The position numbers and the translations under genes are program-made. Of a stretch of DNA of 64,000 bases, positions 35,056 to 42,262 are shown in pieces. The DNA is from Prescottella soli (GTDB taxonomy: Bacteria > Actinomycetota > Actinomycetes > Mycobacteriales > Mycobacteriaceae), in contig NZ_CP157276.1 of assembly GCF_040024445.1 (NCBI RefSeq), forward strand, positions 1,922,001 to 1,986,000, given 5' to 3'. The first letter of the stretch is position 1. Each line of letters starts with the position of its first letter. The notes below the pieces were generated by a model. That model was given only the letters and a program-made list of their open reading frames with translations, was not told where the DNA came from and did no database searches.

Positions 35056-35694
35056 TCACTGGGTCAGTGCGTCGAAGACCTCTGCCCAGTTTCCCTCAAC
35101 CGCATCCATCGCGTTCCGAGTCTCACGGAGAATGTCGCGAGCGATCTGCTCGAGCGTGGTCCTGTCGGCTGGGCGCTCGGCACCCTTGATGGCCCGCACA
35201 CCCTCCGCAGTCGCGTTGAATTGCTCTTTCCATTGCCCGGCGGAGGACAACAGGAATCTGAGGTGATAGGGGTAGTCGAAGTCAGGCGCCGGTACTCCGG
35301 TTTCTGCAATGTTCCTCAGCGAGGTAATGATCAACCGCAGTTGTTCGGACTCGAAGGAGCAAGATTCCGGCTGCGCCAACTCCGAGTATTCGCGTGATCC
35401 ATCAACGAGATCGCGCCAGTACCCGCGATCGTGAAGGCCGTCGCGTTGCTCCATATGTGTCTCCGCGAAGACCGACATGAGTTCGACGTCGTCGATCAGC
35501 GGGGAAAGGACCAGATCTTCGCTGAAGTCGTAACCGAAAAAGTATCGAGTGCCGTCGACCTCGATCGATTCGATTCCTCCGACGTGGCGGTAATCCCGAA
35601 GCAGCGGCGCAGGAATGCTCGCCGGCGCTGCTTCTTCACCATGGGGGGTTCCGCTCTCGCTGCCTCCCTGAATGCCCACCATCGCTCCATTCAT
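35056..35694 (-). CDS. Hypothetical protein
   Basis: A 212-residue, acidic, soluble protein without signal peptide or membrane helix that I do not recognise. It contains aromatic-rich segments (TRYFFGYDFSEDL, FDYPYHLRFLL) and a helical, charged C-terminus. ATG 35694 fits the frame; ATG 35682 is an alternative with GGAG closer to it. It sits just outside the left boundary of the tRNA-Lys-integrated element, so it belongs to the chromosome or an older insertion. Confidence 0.6.
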   Translation of the reverse strand: MNGAMVGIQGGSESGTPHGEEAAPASIPAPLLRDYRHVGGIESIEVDGTRYFFGYDFSEDLVLSPLIDDVELMSVFAETHMEQRDGLHDRGYWRDLVDGSREYSELAQPESCSFESEQLRLIITSLRNIAETGVPAPDFDYPYHLRFLLSSAGQWKEQFNATAEGVRAIKGAERPADRTTLEQIARDILRETRNAMDAVEGNWAEVFDALTQ

Positions 35695-35800
35695 TCGCGA
35701 GTCCGACCTTGTCGAGCGCAGTCGGTAGGAGAGTATCGGGTTCGTGGAGATAAGCGATCTTCGACGTTCCGGCCACTGACTTACTGCTGAAAAACACGAG

Positions 35801-35830
35801 ACCCGCGCCAGGATGATCCTGACGGGGGGT
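35801..35830 (-). terminator. Terminator following the displaced tRNA-Lys 3' fragment
   Basis: On the minus strand an interrupted stem pairs ACCCCCCGTCAGGAT with ATCCTGGCGCGGGT, followed by CTCGTGTTTTT. It resembles the terminator of the intact tRNA-Lys gene at 38922 in position relative to the repeated tRNA end. Confidence 0.6.
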
Positions 35831-35851
35831 GCGTGCCCCCAGTAGGGCTCG
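35829..35851. repeat. Left attachment site: 23-bp copy of the tRNA-Lys 3' end
   Basis: The 23 bases from GTGCGTGCCCCC to GGGCTCG are identical to 38955-38977, which covers the 3' acceptor strand, T-arm and flank of tRNA-Lys(TTT). This direct repeat is the hallmark of site-specific integration into a tRNA gene and sets the left end of the element. Confidence 0.85.
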
Positions 35852-36038
35852 GACGCCGCAAGTATGAGACCTCCTTGGTGGCGGACCGCATGCCCGTGGT
35901 CAGCCGCATGCGCTGGTCTGCGAGAACGTGGGCGCGGACGGCACTGCGCAGGGCGAGAGGCGCGGTACCGTTCGGCCGTGTCGCGCCCCATGGCCGTCCA
36001 TCGTGACCGCACCCTCGGGTGTAGCTCCGTACTCGAGC

Positions 36039-36044
36039 GGGTAT
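36039..36044 (+). promoter_or_regulatory. Possible SigB/SigF-type -10 element
   Basis: GGGTAT, the -10 of actinobacterial general-stress sigma factors, lies 40-50 bp before the following gene. The expected GTTT -35 is present only as GTGT, so the call is weak. Confidence 0.3.
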
Positions 36045-36091
36045 TCGGTTCCGTGCCGGACCCAGCCGACAGGAAGCAATGAACGTTGACC

Positions 36092-36492
36092 ATGAAGAAC
36101 AACGACGACACACCGAGCGAAGAACCGCAGTCCGCGTGTGGGTCGCGTGGCACGGGCTCGGACAAGCCGGGCGGCGGAGATACCGACAGGCCTTCCGGCT
36201 CGTTCGACGACGAAGCGTCATCTCGAGTGGCGAGCCGGGAAGGAGTCGGACTGGCGGGCGGAAGCCAAATCCGGACGACGCCGAAGTGCCGCCATACGAG
36301 GGTCGCACCCACAAAACCAGATCCGTCGAGGAGCAGGAGGCCAGGGCTGGCGAGTCGGCTGGAAGCGCGAGTTCCGGTGACACGAGCAGCTCGAACAGGG
36401 AAAACAAACCGACCGAGACCGGCGAAGGGGTTGGACCGGCATACCAGGCTGGTGTGCAGCGGGCCGAAGATCACCCGCGCGAGACGGAGTGA
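36092..36492 (+). pseudogene. Frameshifted hydrophilic Gly/Asp-rich protein gene
   Basis: The N-terminal part (from ATG 36092: EEPQSACGSRGTGSDK, DTDRPSGSFDD) and the C-terminal part (VPPYEGRTHKTRS through GVGPAYQAGVQRAED to stop 36492) look like one disordered protein of a type I remember from rhodococci and mycobacteria, but they lie in different frames. A strong AGGAAG site precedes an ATG at 36079 in the second frame. One or more indels have broken it. No function is known to me. Confidence 0.5.
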
Positions 36493-36541
36493 ACTGTGAA
36501 CCCCCTCGAAATCCATTCCACGGCCTGATCGGGAAGCAGCC

Positions 36542-36976
36542 ATGATCCTCGTAGGCCTAATCCTCTTGGTCGCCGCAATCGTCGTCGGAGTCGCGGGAGT
36601 ACTCACGAACGCCGGCGCTGAGCACGCCTTGACCGACGACTTCACCGTGTTCGGATACCACGTCACCGGATCCACCGGCGCGCTGTTCCTCTACGGAATC
36701 GTCGTCGGCGCGGTCGGCGTACTCGGACTCAGCCTCCTCCTCGTCGCCGCAAGGCGTACATCGCGGCGGGGACGCGCAGCACGAACCGAGCTCAAACAAT
36801 CACGCCGCAACGAGGCCGCCTTGACTCAACAACGCGACGACCTCGCAAACACAGAGACGCCACCGAGTACTGGCCGGCACGCCGCCGCGACCGACGCCAC
36901 CGTTGGTGACCGAAGCTGGAAACACCCGTTCGGAGGAAGTCAGGGACCTCCCTCCGCGCCTCGGCCAGCGCACTGA
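36542..36976 (+). CDS. Two-TM membrane protein with coiled-coil tail
   Basis: A 144-residue protein: TM1 at about residues 3-24, TM2 at 45-70, then a basic RRTSRRGRAARTE segment and a short coiled coil (ELKQSRRNEAALTQQRDDLA), with a disordered C-terminus. I recall similar small membrane proteins in actinobacterial stress loci, but no function is established. It is followed by a hairpin at 36983. Confidence 0.65.
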   Translation: MILVGLILLVAAIVVGVAGVLTNAGAEHALTDDFTVFGYHVTGSTGALFLYGIVVGAVGVLGLSLLLVAARRTSRRGRAARTELKQSRRNEAALTQQRDDLANTETPPSTGRHAAATDATVGDRSWKHPFGGSQGPPSAPRPAH

Positions 36977-36982
36977 AGACCA

Positions 36983-37017
36983 GCCGCCCGGTCCGATCGA
37001 ACTCCCGAACGGGCGGC
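36983..37017 (+). terminator. Hairpin terminator
   Basis: GCCGCCCG and CGGGCGGC with a 19-nt loop, directly after the two-TM protein gene. Confidence 0.5.
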
Positions 37018-37415
37018 AGCCTGCGGCAACGCCCGGGAACAGGTCGGCGCACGGGCGTCGCGCGGTGTCTTTGATCGGTTTCTCCAGGCCTTGGCGTAGG
37101 GGCGGTTTACCCAGTGGGGTTCATAGAGAGGGCGGGTGGAGCGGCGGCCCGCGGCGAGGTGGGCGCCGACGAGGACGCCGGCGTCGAGCACTCCCCCGTG
37201 GACGTCGAGGGCGACGGCTCCGGCCGTTCGCTGCTCATGCATGGATCGCCTCCTGCCCGGTGCCGATGCGCATCTGCCATCCGGCCTTGCGGCGTTCGCC
37301 CGGCAAGACGAGCTCGGGTGGGTATTGGCCGGGCGGACGGGATCCGTTGCCGCGCGGGCGGACGAGCCTTCACCGAGATCGAGCCAGAATGCCCGGCCGA
37401 CAAGGTCACTCGCGG

Positions 37416-37680
37416 TCAGCTCGGCCGCCCGGCGTGTGCTGACGGAACTCGTTGAGGCTGCATCGCTTCCACGTCGACCGCGGTGTCGACAGCATCCACG
37501 AGCTGGTCGGCGCGATCATGCAGCGATCCCGAAGAGCAGCGCGACGATCGCCTCCGTTGTACCGGTCCACGCGGCGGCGGCGAGCTCCGCCGTCGCGAAC
37601 TCGTCGGGCCAGGAGTTGGTGGTGTCGAGGGCGTGGACCGGTGTCGCGGGATAGCACCGTGAGCTGCACACTCTCACCAT
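37416..37680 (-). pseudogene. Degenerate coding stretch inside the element
   Basis: On the minus strand an apparent protein (ATG 37680, PVHALDTTNSWPDEFATAEL, then TGTTEAIVALLFGIAA, stop at 37516) seems to continue in a neighbouring frame as HDRADQLVDAVDTAVDVEAM to a stop at 37416. The hydrophobic, helical composition suggests a decayed gene, but I do not recognise it. The rest of 37018-37415 shows nothing I can support. Confidence 0.3.
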
Positions 37681-37810
37681 CGTGCCGGCCGACGAAGCAC
37701 TCGACGAGATCGGCGGGCGGCTCGACTGCCGAGGGCGAGATCTCGCCCTCGGCAGCCTGCCCATCTCCTACGGTGAAATCACCACAACCATCAATCGAAG
37801 GAGAGGCATC

Positions 37811-37999
37811 GTGGAGCAGATTCCGCACTATCTTCCCGAAGAGGCCCGGATTACTCGCGAGCTTGTCGAGCACATCAACAACATGATCGTGCGTGGAGAA
37901 CCGGACACCAAGGTCATTCACACTGCACTCGCGGGGATCTTTGGCGCTCTCGGTCAGTTCGAAGCGGACTTCAAACGACGACCGACTGGCAGCAAATAG
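37811..37999 (+). CDS. Small hypothetical protein, phage-like context
   Basis: A 62-residue protein (EQIPHYLPEEARITRELVEH, then DTKVIHTALAGIFGALG, ending RRPTGSK) with a good AGGAG site seven bases before GTG 37811. It is soluble and helical. The longer open frame upstream has poor composition and no ribosome site. It lies inside the tRNA-Lys element; function unknown. Confidence 0.55.
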   Translation: MEQIPHYLPEEARITRELVEHINNMIVRGEPDTKVIHTALAGIFGALGQFEADFKRRPTGSK

Positions 38000-38153
38000 C
38001 GCAGCATCCCGGACCTCCGGATCGGAGGAAAATGACACTCCCATGAGATGGCTGAGTGCTGCTGCATGTCCGGCCTCGCCACGCAGCGTCGTCGTCAACA
38101 GCCGGTTTCACGCCTACGCTGGAGGCATCAGCGGCCGACGAAGGAAGCACCTC

Positions 38154-38378
38154 ATGGCCATCAATCAGCAGTTCGGGTTCGACCGAATCACCCTTCCCGG
38201 CGGGGCGGCCCGCACCCGCGAACTCCAGGCCACAATCCTCGACGCCCTTGATGTCGGGGGTGATGGCCATCTCAGTGCGGCAATGCAAACAGCGATCATC
38301 GGGAGCATGCTGATCATCGGCGACCTCGAAGCCCGCGTCGCCGCACTTGAGGCTAGCCAGCGAACGGCGGCGGGTTGA
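38154..38378 (+). CDS. Small hypothetical protein, phage-like
   Basis: A 74-residue protein (MAINQQFGFDRITLPGGAAR, then IIGSMLIIGDLEARVAALEA) with a C-terminal coiled-coil-like helix. AAGGAAG precedes ATG 38154 and a terminator follows at 38478. The composition suggests a small phage structural or accessory protein, but there is no recognisable family. Confidence 0.6.
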   Translation: MAINQQFGFDRITLPGGAARTRELQATILDALDVGGDGHLSAAMQTAIIGSMLIIGDLEARVAALEASQRTAAG

Positions 38379-38477
38379 CACCCGTTCGAGGTGGTCAATT
38401 GGTGTCCTTCTGCCGCTGGAACCGCTCTCCTACCTGATCTGTCATGTCGAACCTGCATTTCGTGTGGTCGTGGTAGT

Positions 38478-38510
38478 CCCGTCAGGTGTGCGAGACCTGG
38501 CGGGCTTTTT
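38478..38510 (+). terminator. Rho-independent terminator
   Basis: CCCGTCAGGT and ACCTGGCGGG form a stem with one mismatch, followed by CTTTTT. It ends the transcript of the small gene at 38154 and insulates the repressor gene. Confidence 0.8.
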
Positions 38511-38921
38511 CGTGGGGATCAGGACGCGAGCAATGCGAGGACGTCACCGCACGCAGATCGAGGGTGTCCCGCCGGGTGGCGGAGTCGAGAATGCTGCGTT
38601 TGGGAATGCCCAGGATGCCATTCATCGTGAGCATGCATTACTGGGGATTGCATGGGTTTGACACATGCGCAGTGACCCCATGACAGTTCAGGTTCGCGAG
38701 GACGGCATGGTTTACCCGGTGTGGTCGTTCGGTGACAAGGTCCGAAAGGCGCAACATACGGCCGGAATGGATCAGCGCGAGTTCGCTGACGCCGCGGGGT
38801 GAAGGCCGGATCGATCGCGAGGTGGGAGGCCGACCGCACGAAGCCGCGGGACGTCGTGGCTGTCGCGAAGCCTGTCGATCCCACTCGCATTCCCGCCGGC
38901 CGGATCTCAGGCATACAAGAA

Positions 38922-38954
38922 ACCCCCGCCGGACCGAATGGTCCCGACGGGGGT
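38922..38954 (-). terminator. Terminator of tRNA-Lys
   Basis: On the minus strand ACCCCCG and CGGGGGT pair around an imperfect inner stem, followed by TTTCTTGT. It overlaps the repressor reading frame on the other strand. Confidence 0.75.
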
Positions 38955-38977
38955 GTGCGTGCCCCCAGTAGGGCTCG
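38955..38977. repeat. Right attachment site inside tRNA-Lys
   Basis: Second copy of the 23-bp direct repeat found at 35829-35851; it covers the tRNA 3' acceptor strand and half of the T-arm plus five flanking bases. Confidence 0.85.
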
Positions 38978-39032
38978 AACCTACGACCTGCGGATTAAAA
39001 GTCCGTAGCTCTACCAACTGAGCTATAGGGGC
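38960..39032 (-). tRNA. tRNA-Lys(TTT)
   Basis: Acceptor GCCCCTA/TGGGGGC, D-arm GCTCAGTTGGTAGAGC, anticodon loop CTTTTAA (TTT), T-loop GGTTCGAGCCC, discriminator A, no encoded CCA. The gene is intact: the integrated element supplies its 3' end. Confidence 0.97.
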
Positions 39033-39126
39033 GTGCGGGCAGCAGTCTAATGGGATCGAGACGATCGTGGAAACCTCGCCCCCGACAACGCTGGTCGCGG
39101 ACGAGGATCCGCGGGAATGTCCGGCC

Positions 39127-39171
39127 GTCGGCGCACCGGTGAGGGGTGAGGTGTGAAACCGGTGCGCCGAC
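39127..39171. ncRNA. Perfect long hairpin in a gene-free region
   Basis: GTCGGCGCACCGGT and ACCGGTGCGCCGAC (14-bp perfect stem, 17-nt loop) followed by a small stem CCGAC-GAAAG-GTCGG and a third hairpin at 39218. Three stems in the 385 bp between tRNA-Lys and the membrane-protein gene could be tandem terminators or a structured RNA. I see no coding gene here. Confidence 0.35.
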
Positions 39172-39217
39172 AGTCGCCCTCCCCCGAAGGGACCGACGAA
39201 AGGTCGGACGATATGGC

Positions 39218-39249
39218 GGACGCCCCGCCTCCAGACTGACGGGGCGTCC
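39218..39249. terminator. Hairpin, probable terminator of the membrane-protein operon
   Basis: GGACGCCCCG and CGGGGCGTCC form a perfect 10-bp stem with a 12-nt loop, downstream of the minus-strand operon ending at 39419. Confidence 0.5.
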
Positions 39250-39418
39250 AGCGGAACCGTCGGCAGCACCCGGAACCGACGACCCACCCCCGCGCAAGGA
39301 GGCACCAACAGATCACCACAACGCGTCTGCGCGCGAAAGAGTCTGACGAGATGTCAGGAGCAAGGACCCGCAAAGGAGGGACGAAGGTCCCCTCGCTCCG
39401 CTCTCGTCGGACTCGACG

Positions 39419-40018
39419 TCACATCTCGGGGGCCGGCGACTCTCCCGGCGACTGCGGCTCCCGCTGGTGCAGGTTGTTGCGCAGCCTGGTCACTTCCTCG
39501 CCGCGCTTGCGGTACCGCCGCTGCAGGAAGACCGCGGCGGCGAACAACAGCACACCGATGATCGCGCCCCACAGCGAGGCGCCGCGGAAGCCGGGCGCGT
39601 CGACGTCCATCGTGCGCTCCCCCGCGTGCGCAGCGCTGTTGCCTCCGAGCACCACGGTGAGCGTCAGCAGATTCGGGATCGCGACGATGACACCGAGGAC
39701 CAGACTGCCGATCACCCAGATCCTGGCGTGCTCGCGCCGACGCGACCGCCACGCAAAGTAGAACAGCAGCAACGGAATCGTCGTGCCCACGATGCCGTAG
39801 AGCAGACCCCAGGTGATGCCGAGCGAGAAGCTGCCGGACGACAACGAACCCACCCGTTGCGACCACCACCGTGGCAGGAACGCCGCGAGCACGAAGTACA
39901 CGACGACGAGAACCACGACGATCACGGCGACCCAGATCGCCTTCTTCGCCCAGACCGGCATTCCCGCTTTCTGTGACGCGGGCGCGCTCCCGGCTGCCGG
40001 CGTGGAAGCATTACTCAT
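39419..40018 (-). CDS. Multi-pass membrane protein of unknown function
   Basis: A 199-residue protein with four predicted TM helices (about 25-48, 66-90, 102-128, 145-165) and a charged, proline-rich C-terminus (RRYRKRGEEVTRLRNNLHQ). ATG 40018 has GGAGG six bases upstream and overlaps the stop of the YjbR-type gene (ATGA), so the two are co-translated. No known family recognised. Confidence 0.8.
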   Translation of the reverse strand: MSNASTPAAGSAPASQKAGMPVWAKKAIWVAVIVVVLVVVYFVLAAFLPRWWSQRVGSLSSGSFSLGITWGLLYGIVGTTIPLLLFYFAWRSRRREHARIWVIGSLVLGVIVAIPNLLTLTVVLGGNSAAHAGERTMDVDAPGFRGASLWGAIIGVLLFAAAVFLQRRYRKRGEEVTRLRNNLHQREPQSPGESPAPEM

Positions 40019-40407
40019 GCTGGTCCTCCCGTCGTCGACACTGCGTCCTCTGCAAGGACGACACGTGCCAAGGTTTTCGGCGCGATCAAGGTGTACGAGG
40101 TCCGCACCCATTCACGCAGTTGCGCCCACCATTCGTCCGTCCCGTCGCGTGGCACCCTCACCGATACCCAACCGTGCCGGCCGAGCCCGTAGCCGACCGG
40201 CTCGGCGCCGGATTCGGTTGCGATGACGGCGGCCGCCTCGTCCTTGGTGAGTTTGAACGACAGACTGGTCGCGTCGGCATCCGAGAACACGAAGTTCTTG
40301 CCGCGCACTCGAAAACTGGGGTGCCCACCCCATTCCTCGATGTCGACTCGCTGCGCTTCCGGCAGTTCGTCGACGATCCGCTCCAACCGACTCATGTTGG
40401 CGACCAT
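40015..40407 (-). CDS. MmcQ/YjbR-family protein
   Basis: A 130-residue protein of the YjbR/MmcQ fold: GGHPSFRVRGKNFVFSDAD and EPVGYGLGRHGWVSVRVP are family landmarks, and the C-terminus has WVRTSYTLIAPKTLA. These proteins have a CyaY-like fold and are often labelled DNA-binding; the function is poorly defined. The start at ATG 40407 is likely, with ATG 40395 possible. First gene of an operon with the membrane protein. Confidence 0.85.
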   Translation of the reverse strand: MVANMSRLERIVDELPEAQRVDIEEWGGHPSFRVRGKNFVFSDADATSLSFKLTKDEAAAVIATESGAEPVGYGLGRHGWVSVRVPRDGTDEWWAQLREWVRTSYTLIAPKTLARVVLAEDAVSTTGGPA

Positions 40408-40488
40408 GGCGCGATTGTGTGCATCCGCCGTCCACCGCCGCAAGACTTTCGGCGAGACGATGGTGAACTTCGATGATCGAATTGCGCG

Positions 40489-40963
40489 ATGACCCGGTCT
40501 CCGGTCCCCACCGACAATCGAACTCGGGGGATCACCGCGGTCATCGAGGGTTTCTTCGCGCTCGTATGGTTCGGTTGGGGCACGGCCGACGCGCCGCAGT
40601 GGCTCGCCCGGATCCTGCATCTCGGACAGGCCGCGGCGGCACTCGTCGTCGCGGCGGGAATCGTCACCGCGATCCGTAGCCGGGGTGAACGAACGCCGAT
40701 GGCCGAACCTGGGGTGCGCCGGCGTCGGAGTGCACTTCCTGCCGCTCGCAGGCCTCTTCACCGACCTGTGGCTCGTTCCGCTCGCCGCGGGTGTCACGGC
40801 CGTCGCCGGTGTGGCACTGATAGCCGGGCTCACCACAGACGTGGCGCCGAGCACCGTCACCGGTGCCGGAGCGGGGTCATGTCTGCTCGTGGCCGCGGTC
40901 GCGTCTCTACTGCGCCGGAGCCGGAATCCGATCCGGGCGGCGCGACTTGCCGAACAGCCATGA
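40489..40963 (+). pseudogene. Membrane protein gene broken by internal deletion/frameshift
   Basis: The first part (ATG 40489, GITAVIEGFFALVWFGWG, then AAALVVAAGIVTAIRSRG) and the second (CAGVGVHFLPLAGLFTDLW to LLRRSRNPIRAARLAEQP, stop 40963) are in different frames and belong to one multi-TM protein. About 25-30 residues between them seem missing near 40685. Its last 57 bases overlap the convergent MFS gene. Confidence 0.65.
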
Positions 40964-42157
40964 CGCCGACATGAGCGCAACGCACAGCAGCACGGCGATG
41001 AACGCGACCGTCGCCGGCCACCCACCGGTGGCGTAGGCGACACCGGCGCACGCGCCCGCGACACTCGACCCGAGGTAGTACGCGAACAGGTACATCGACG
41101 ACGCTTCGGCCCGGTGCTCGGTCGCGAGCCGACCCACCCAGCCGCTGGCGACCGAGTGAGCGGCGAAGAACCCACCGGTGAAGAGCAGCATGCCGAGTAG
41201 CACGAGTGGCAGCAGCTGGGCCAGCGTGATCGCCAACCCGAGCACCATCGTCACGACGGCACCGAGGAGCACCGCGGGCCGGCCGAAGCGGTCCGCCGCC
41301 GCGCCCGCCGCCGCCGAGGTGTACGTCCCGGCGAGATACATCAGGAACACCAGCCCCACCAGCCCCTCGGGCAATGAGAACGGGGCGTCGAGGAGGCGGA
41401 AGCCGAGGAAGTTGTAGGCCGAGACGAATCCGCCCATCAACAGGAACCCCAACGCGAACAGCGTGGCGAGGGCCGGGTTGCGCAGGTGGCCGAGGAGATT
41501 CGTGACGACGATGCGCGGGTGCACCCGCTGCGGGCGGAAGTTGCGCGACGGCGGCAGCGTGCGGGTCATGAGCACCGCGAGGACGAGCGCCAGCACCGAC
41601 GCGGCCTCCATCGCCCAGCGCCACGAGGCGACGTCGAGGACCACCGACGGCACGAGCCTGCCGACCAGTCCCCCGATCGTCGTGCCGGCGACGTAGCGGC
41701 CCATCGCGGATCCCAGGTCGCGGGAGTGGATCTCCTCGGCGAGGTAGGCCATCGCGACCGCCGGGATGCCCGCGAGCGCGACCCCCTGCAGCGCCCGCCC
41801 CACCAGCAGCACGCCGATGTTCGGACTCAGCGGCAGCAAGATTCCGAGCACGCTGGACACCGCCGCCGAGGTCACCATCACGCGGGTGCGGCCGAACCGT
41901 TCGGACAGCACGCTCGCCGGGACGATCGCGATCGCCACCATCCCGGTCGTCACCGACACCGCGAGCGCCGCCACCGCCGGCGCCACCCCGAATGTCTCCG
42001 TCAGCGCCGGCAGCAGGGCCTGCGCCGAGTACATCGAGACGAACGTCGTGAGCCCCGCCGCGAACAGCGCGACGGTGATGGCGCGGTACTCGCGCGAACC
42101 CCGGGTGGTCCGTCCGTCGAGCGCGTCACTCCCGCGGTCCGCGACTGTGCGATTCAT
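40907..42157 (-). CDS. MFS transporter (YnfM-type)
   Basis: A 416-residue, 12-TM major facilitator: MYSAQALLPALTETFG in TM1, SVLSERFGRTRVMV as motif A, and the charged loop after TM6. The sequence resembles the YnfM/inner-membrane drug-resistance MFS branch. ATG 42157 has GGAGG seven bases upstream. It is divergent from the LysR gene 105 bp away and is its probable target. Confidence 0.88.
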   Translation of the reverse strand: MNRTVADRGSDALDGRTTRGSREYRAITVALFAAGLTTFVSMYSAQALLPALTETFGVAPAVAALAVSVTTGMVAIAIVPASVLSERFGRTRVMVTSAAVSSVLGILLPLSPNIGVLLVGRALQGVALAGIPAVAMAYLAEEIHSRDLGSAMGRYVAGTTIGGLVGRLVPSVVLDVASWRWAMEAASVLALVLAVLMTRTLPPSRNFRPQRVHPRIVVTNLLGHLRNPALATLFALGFLLMGGFVSAYNFLGFRLLDAPFSLPEGLVGLVFLMYLAGTYTSAAAGAAADRFGRPAVLLGAVVTMVLGLAITLAQLLPLVLLGMLLFTGGFFAAHSVASGWVGRLATEHRAEASSMYLFAYYLGSSVAGACAGVAYATGGWPATVAFIAVLLCVALMSASWLFGKSRRPDRIPAPAQ

Positions 42158-42220
42158 GCCATTGCCTCCACTGCGTCCGTGAGCCATCCTGGCGAGCCGC
42201 TCGACGGAAAGGAAATGCAT

Positions 42221-42250
42221 TTGTGCACAGCTGTTGATGCATGTTGTGCA
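42221..42250. promoter_or_regulatory. Direct repeats TTGTGCA, probable LysR site
   Basis: TTGTGCA at 42221-42227 and 42244-42250, 23 bp apart (about two helical turns), partly forming an inverted TGCACA/TGTGCA pair. They lie between the divergent MFS and LysR genes. The LysR transcript may be leaderless: TGTACT, a plausible -10, lies close to the GTG. Confidence 0.45.
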
Positions 42251-42262
42251 TAAGCTGTACTC

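Larger units (their letters stand above)
35829..38977. mobile_element. Small integrated prophage/genomic-island remnant at tRNA-Lys
   Basis: About 3.1 kb bounded by 23-bp direct repeats of the tRNA-Lys 3' end. It contains a frameshifted Gly/Asp-rich protein gene, a two-TM protein, a degenerate stretch, two short unknown genes with good ribosome binding sites, and a frameshifted phage-type HTH repressor whose 3' end runs across the right att core into the tRNA gene. No integrase is visible, so it cannot excise by itself. Confidence 0.75.
38680..39008 (+). pseudogene. Phage-type HTH repressor, frameshifted, spanning the att site
   Basis: From ATG 38680 the protein reads VREDGMVYPVWSFGDKVRKA then AGMDQREFADAAG, the first half of an XRE-type HTH typical of actinophage immunity repressors, and stops at 38802. 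The second half (VKAGSIARWEADRTKPRDVV, RIPAGRISGIQE) continues one frame over to TAG 39006-39008. One G lost from a G-run (38797-38799 area) explains the break. The 3' end crosses the 23-bp att core, so its last residues (RTYDLRIKSP) are encoded antisense in tRNA-Lys. Excision would replace them with RTPQV and a stop. Confidence 0.75.

Noticed and set aside
37114-37455. Short plus-strand frames within the integrated element
   Set aside because: No ribosome site or recognisable composition; the minus strand looks more protein-like there.
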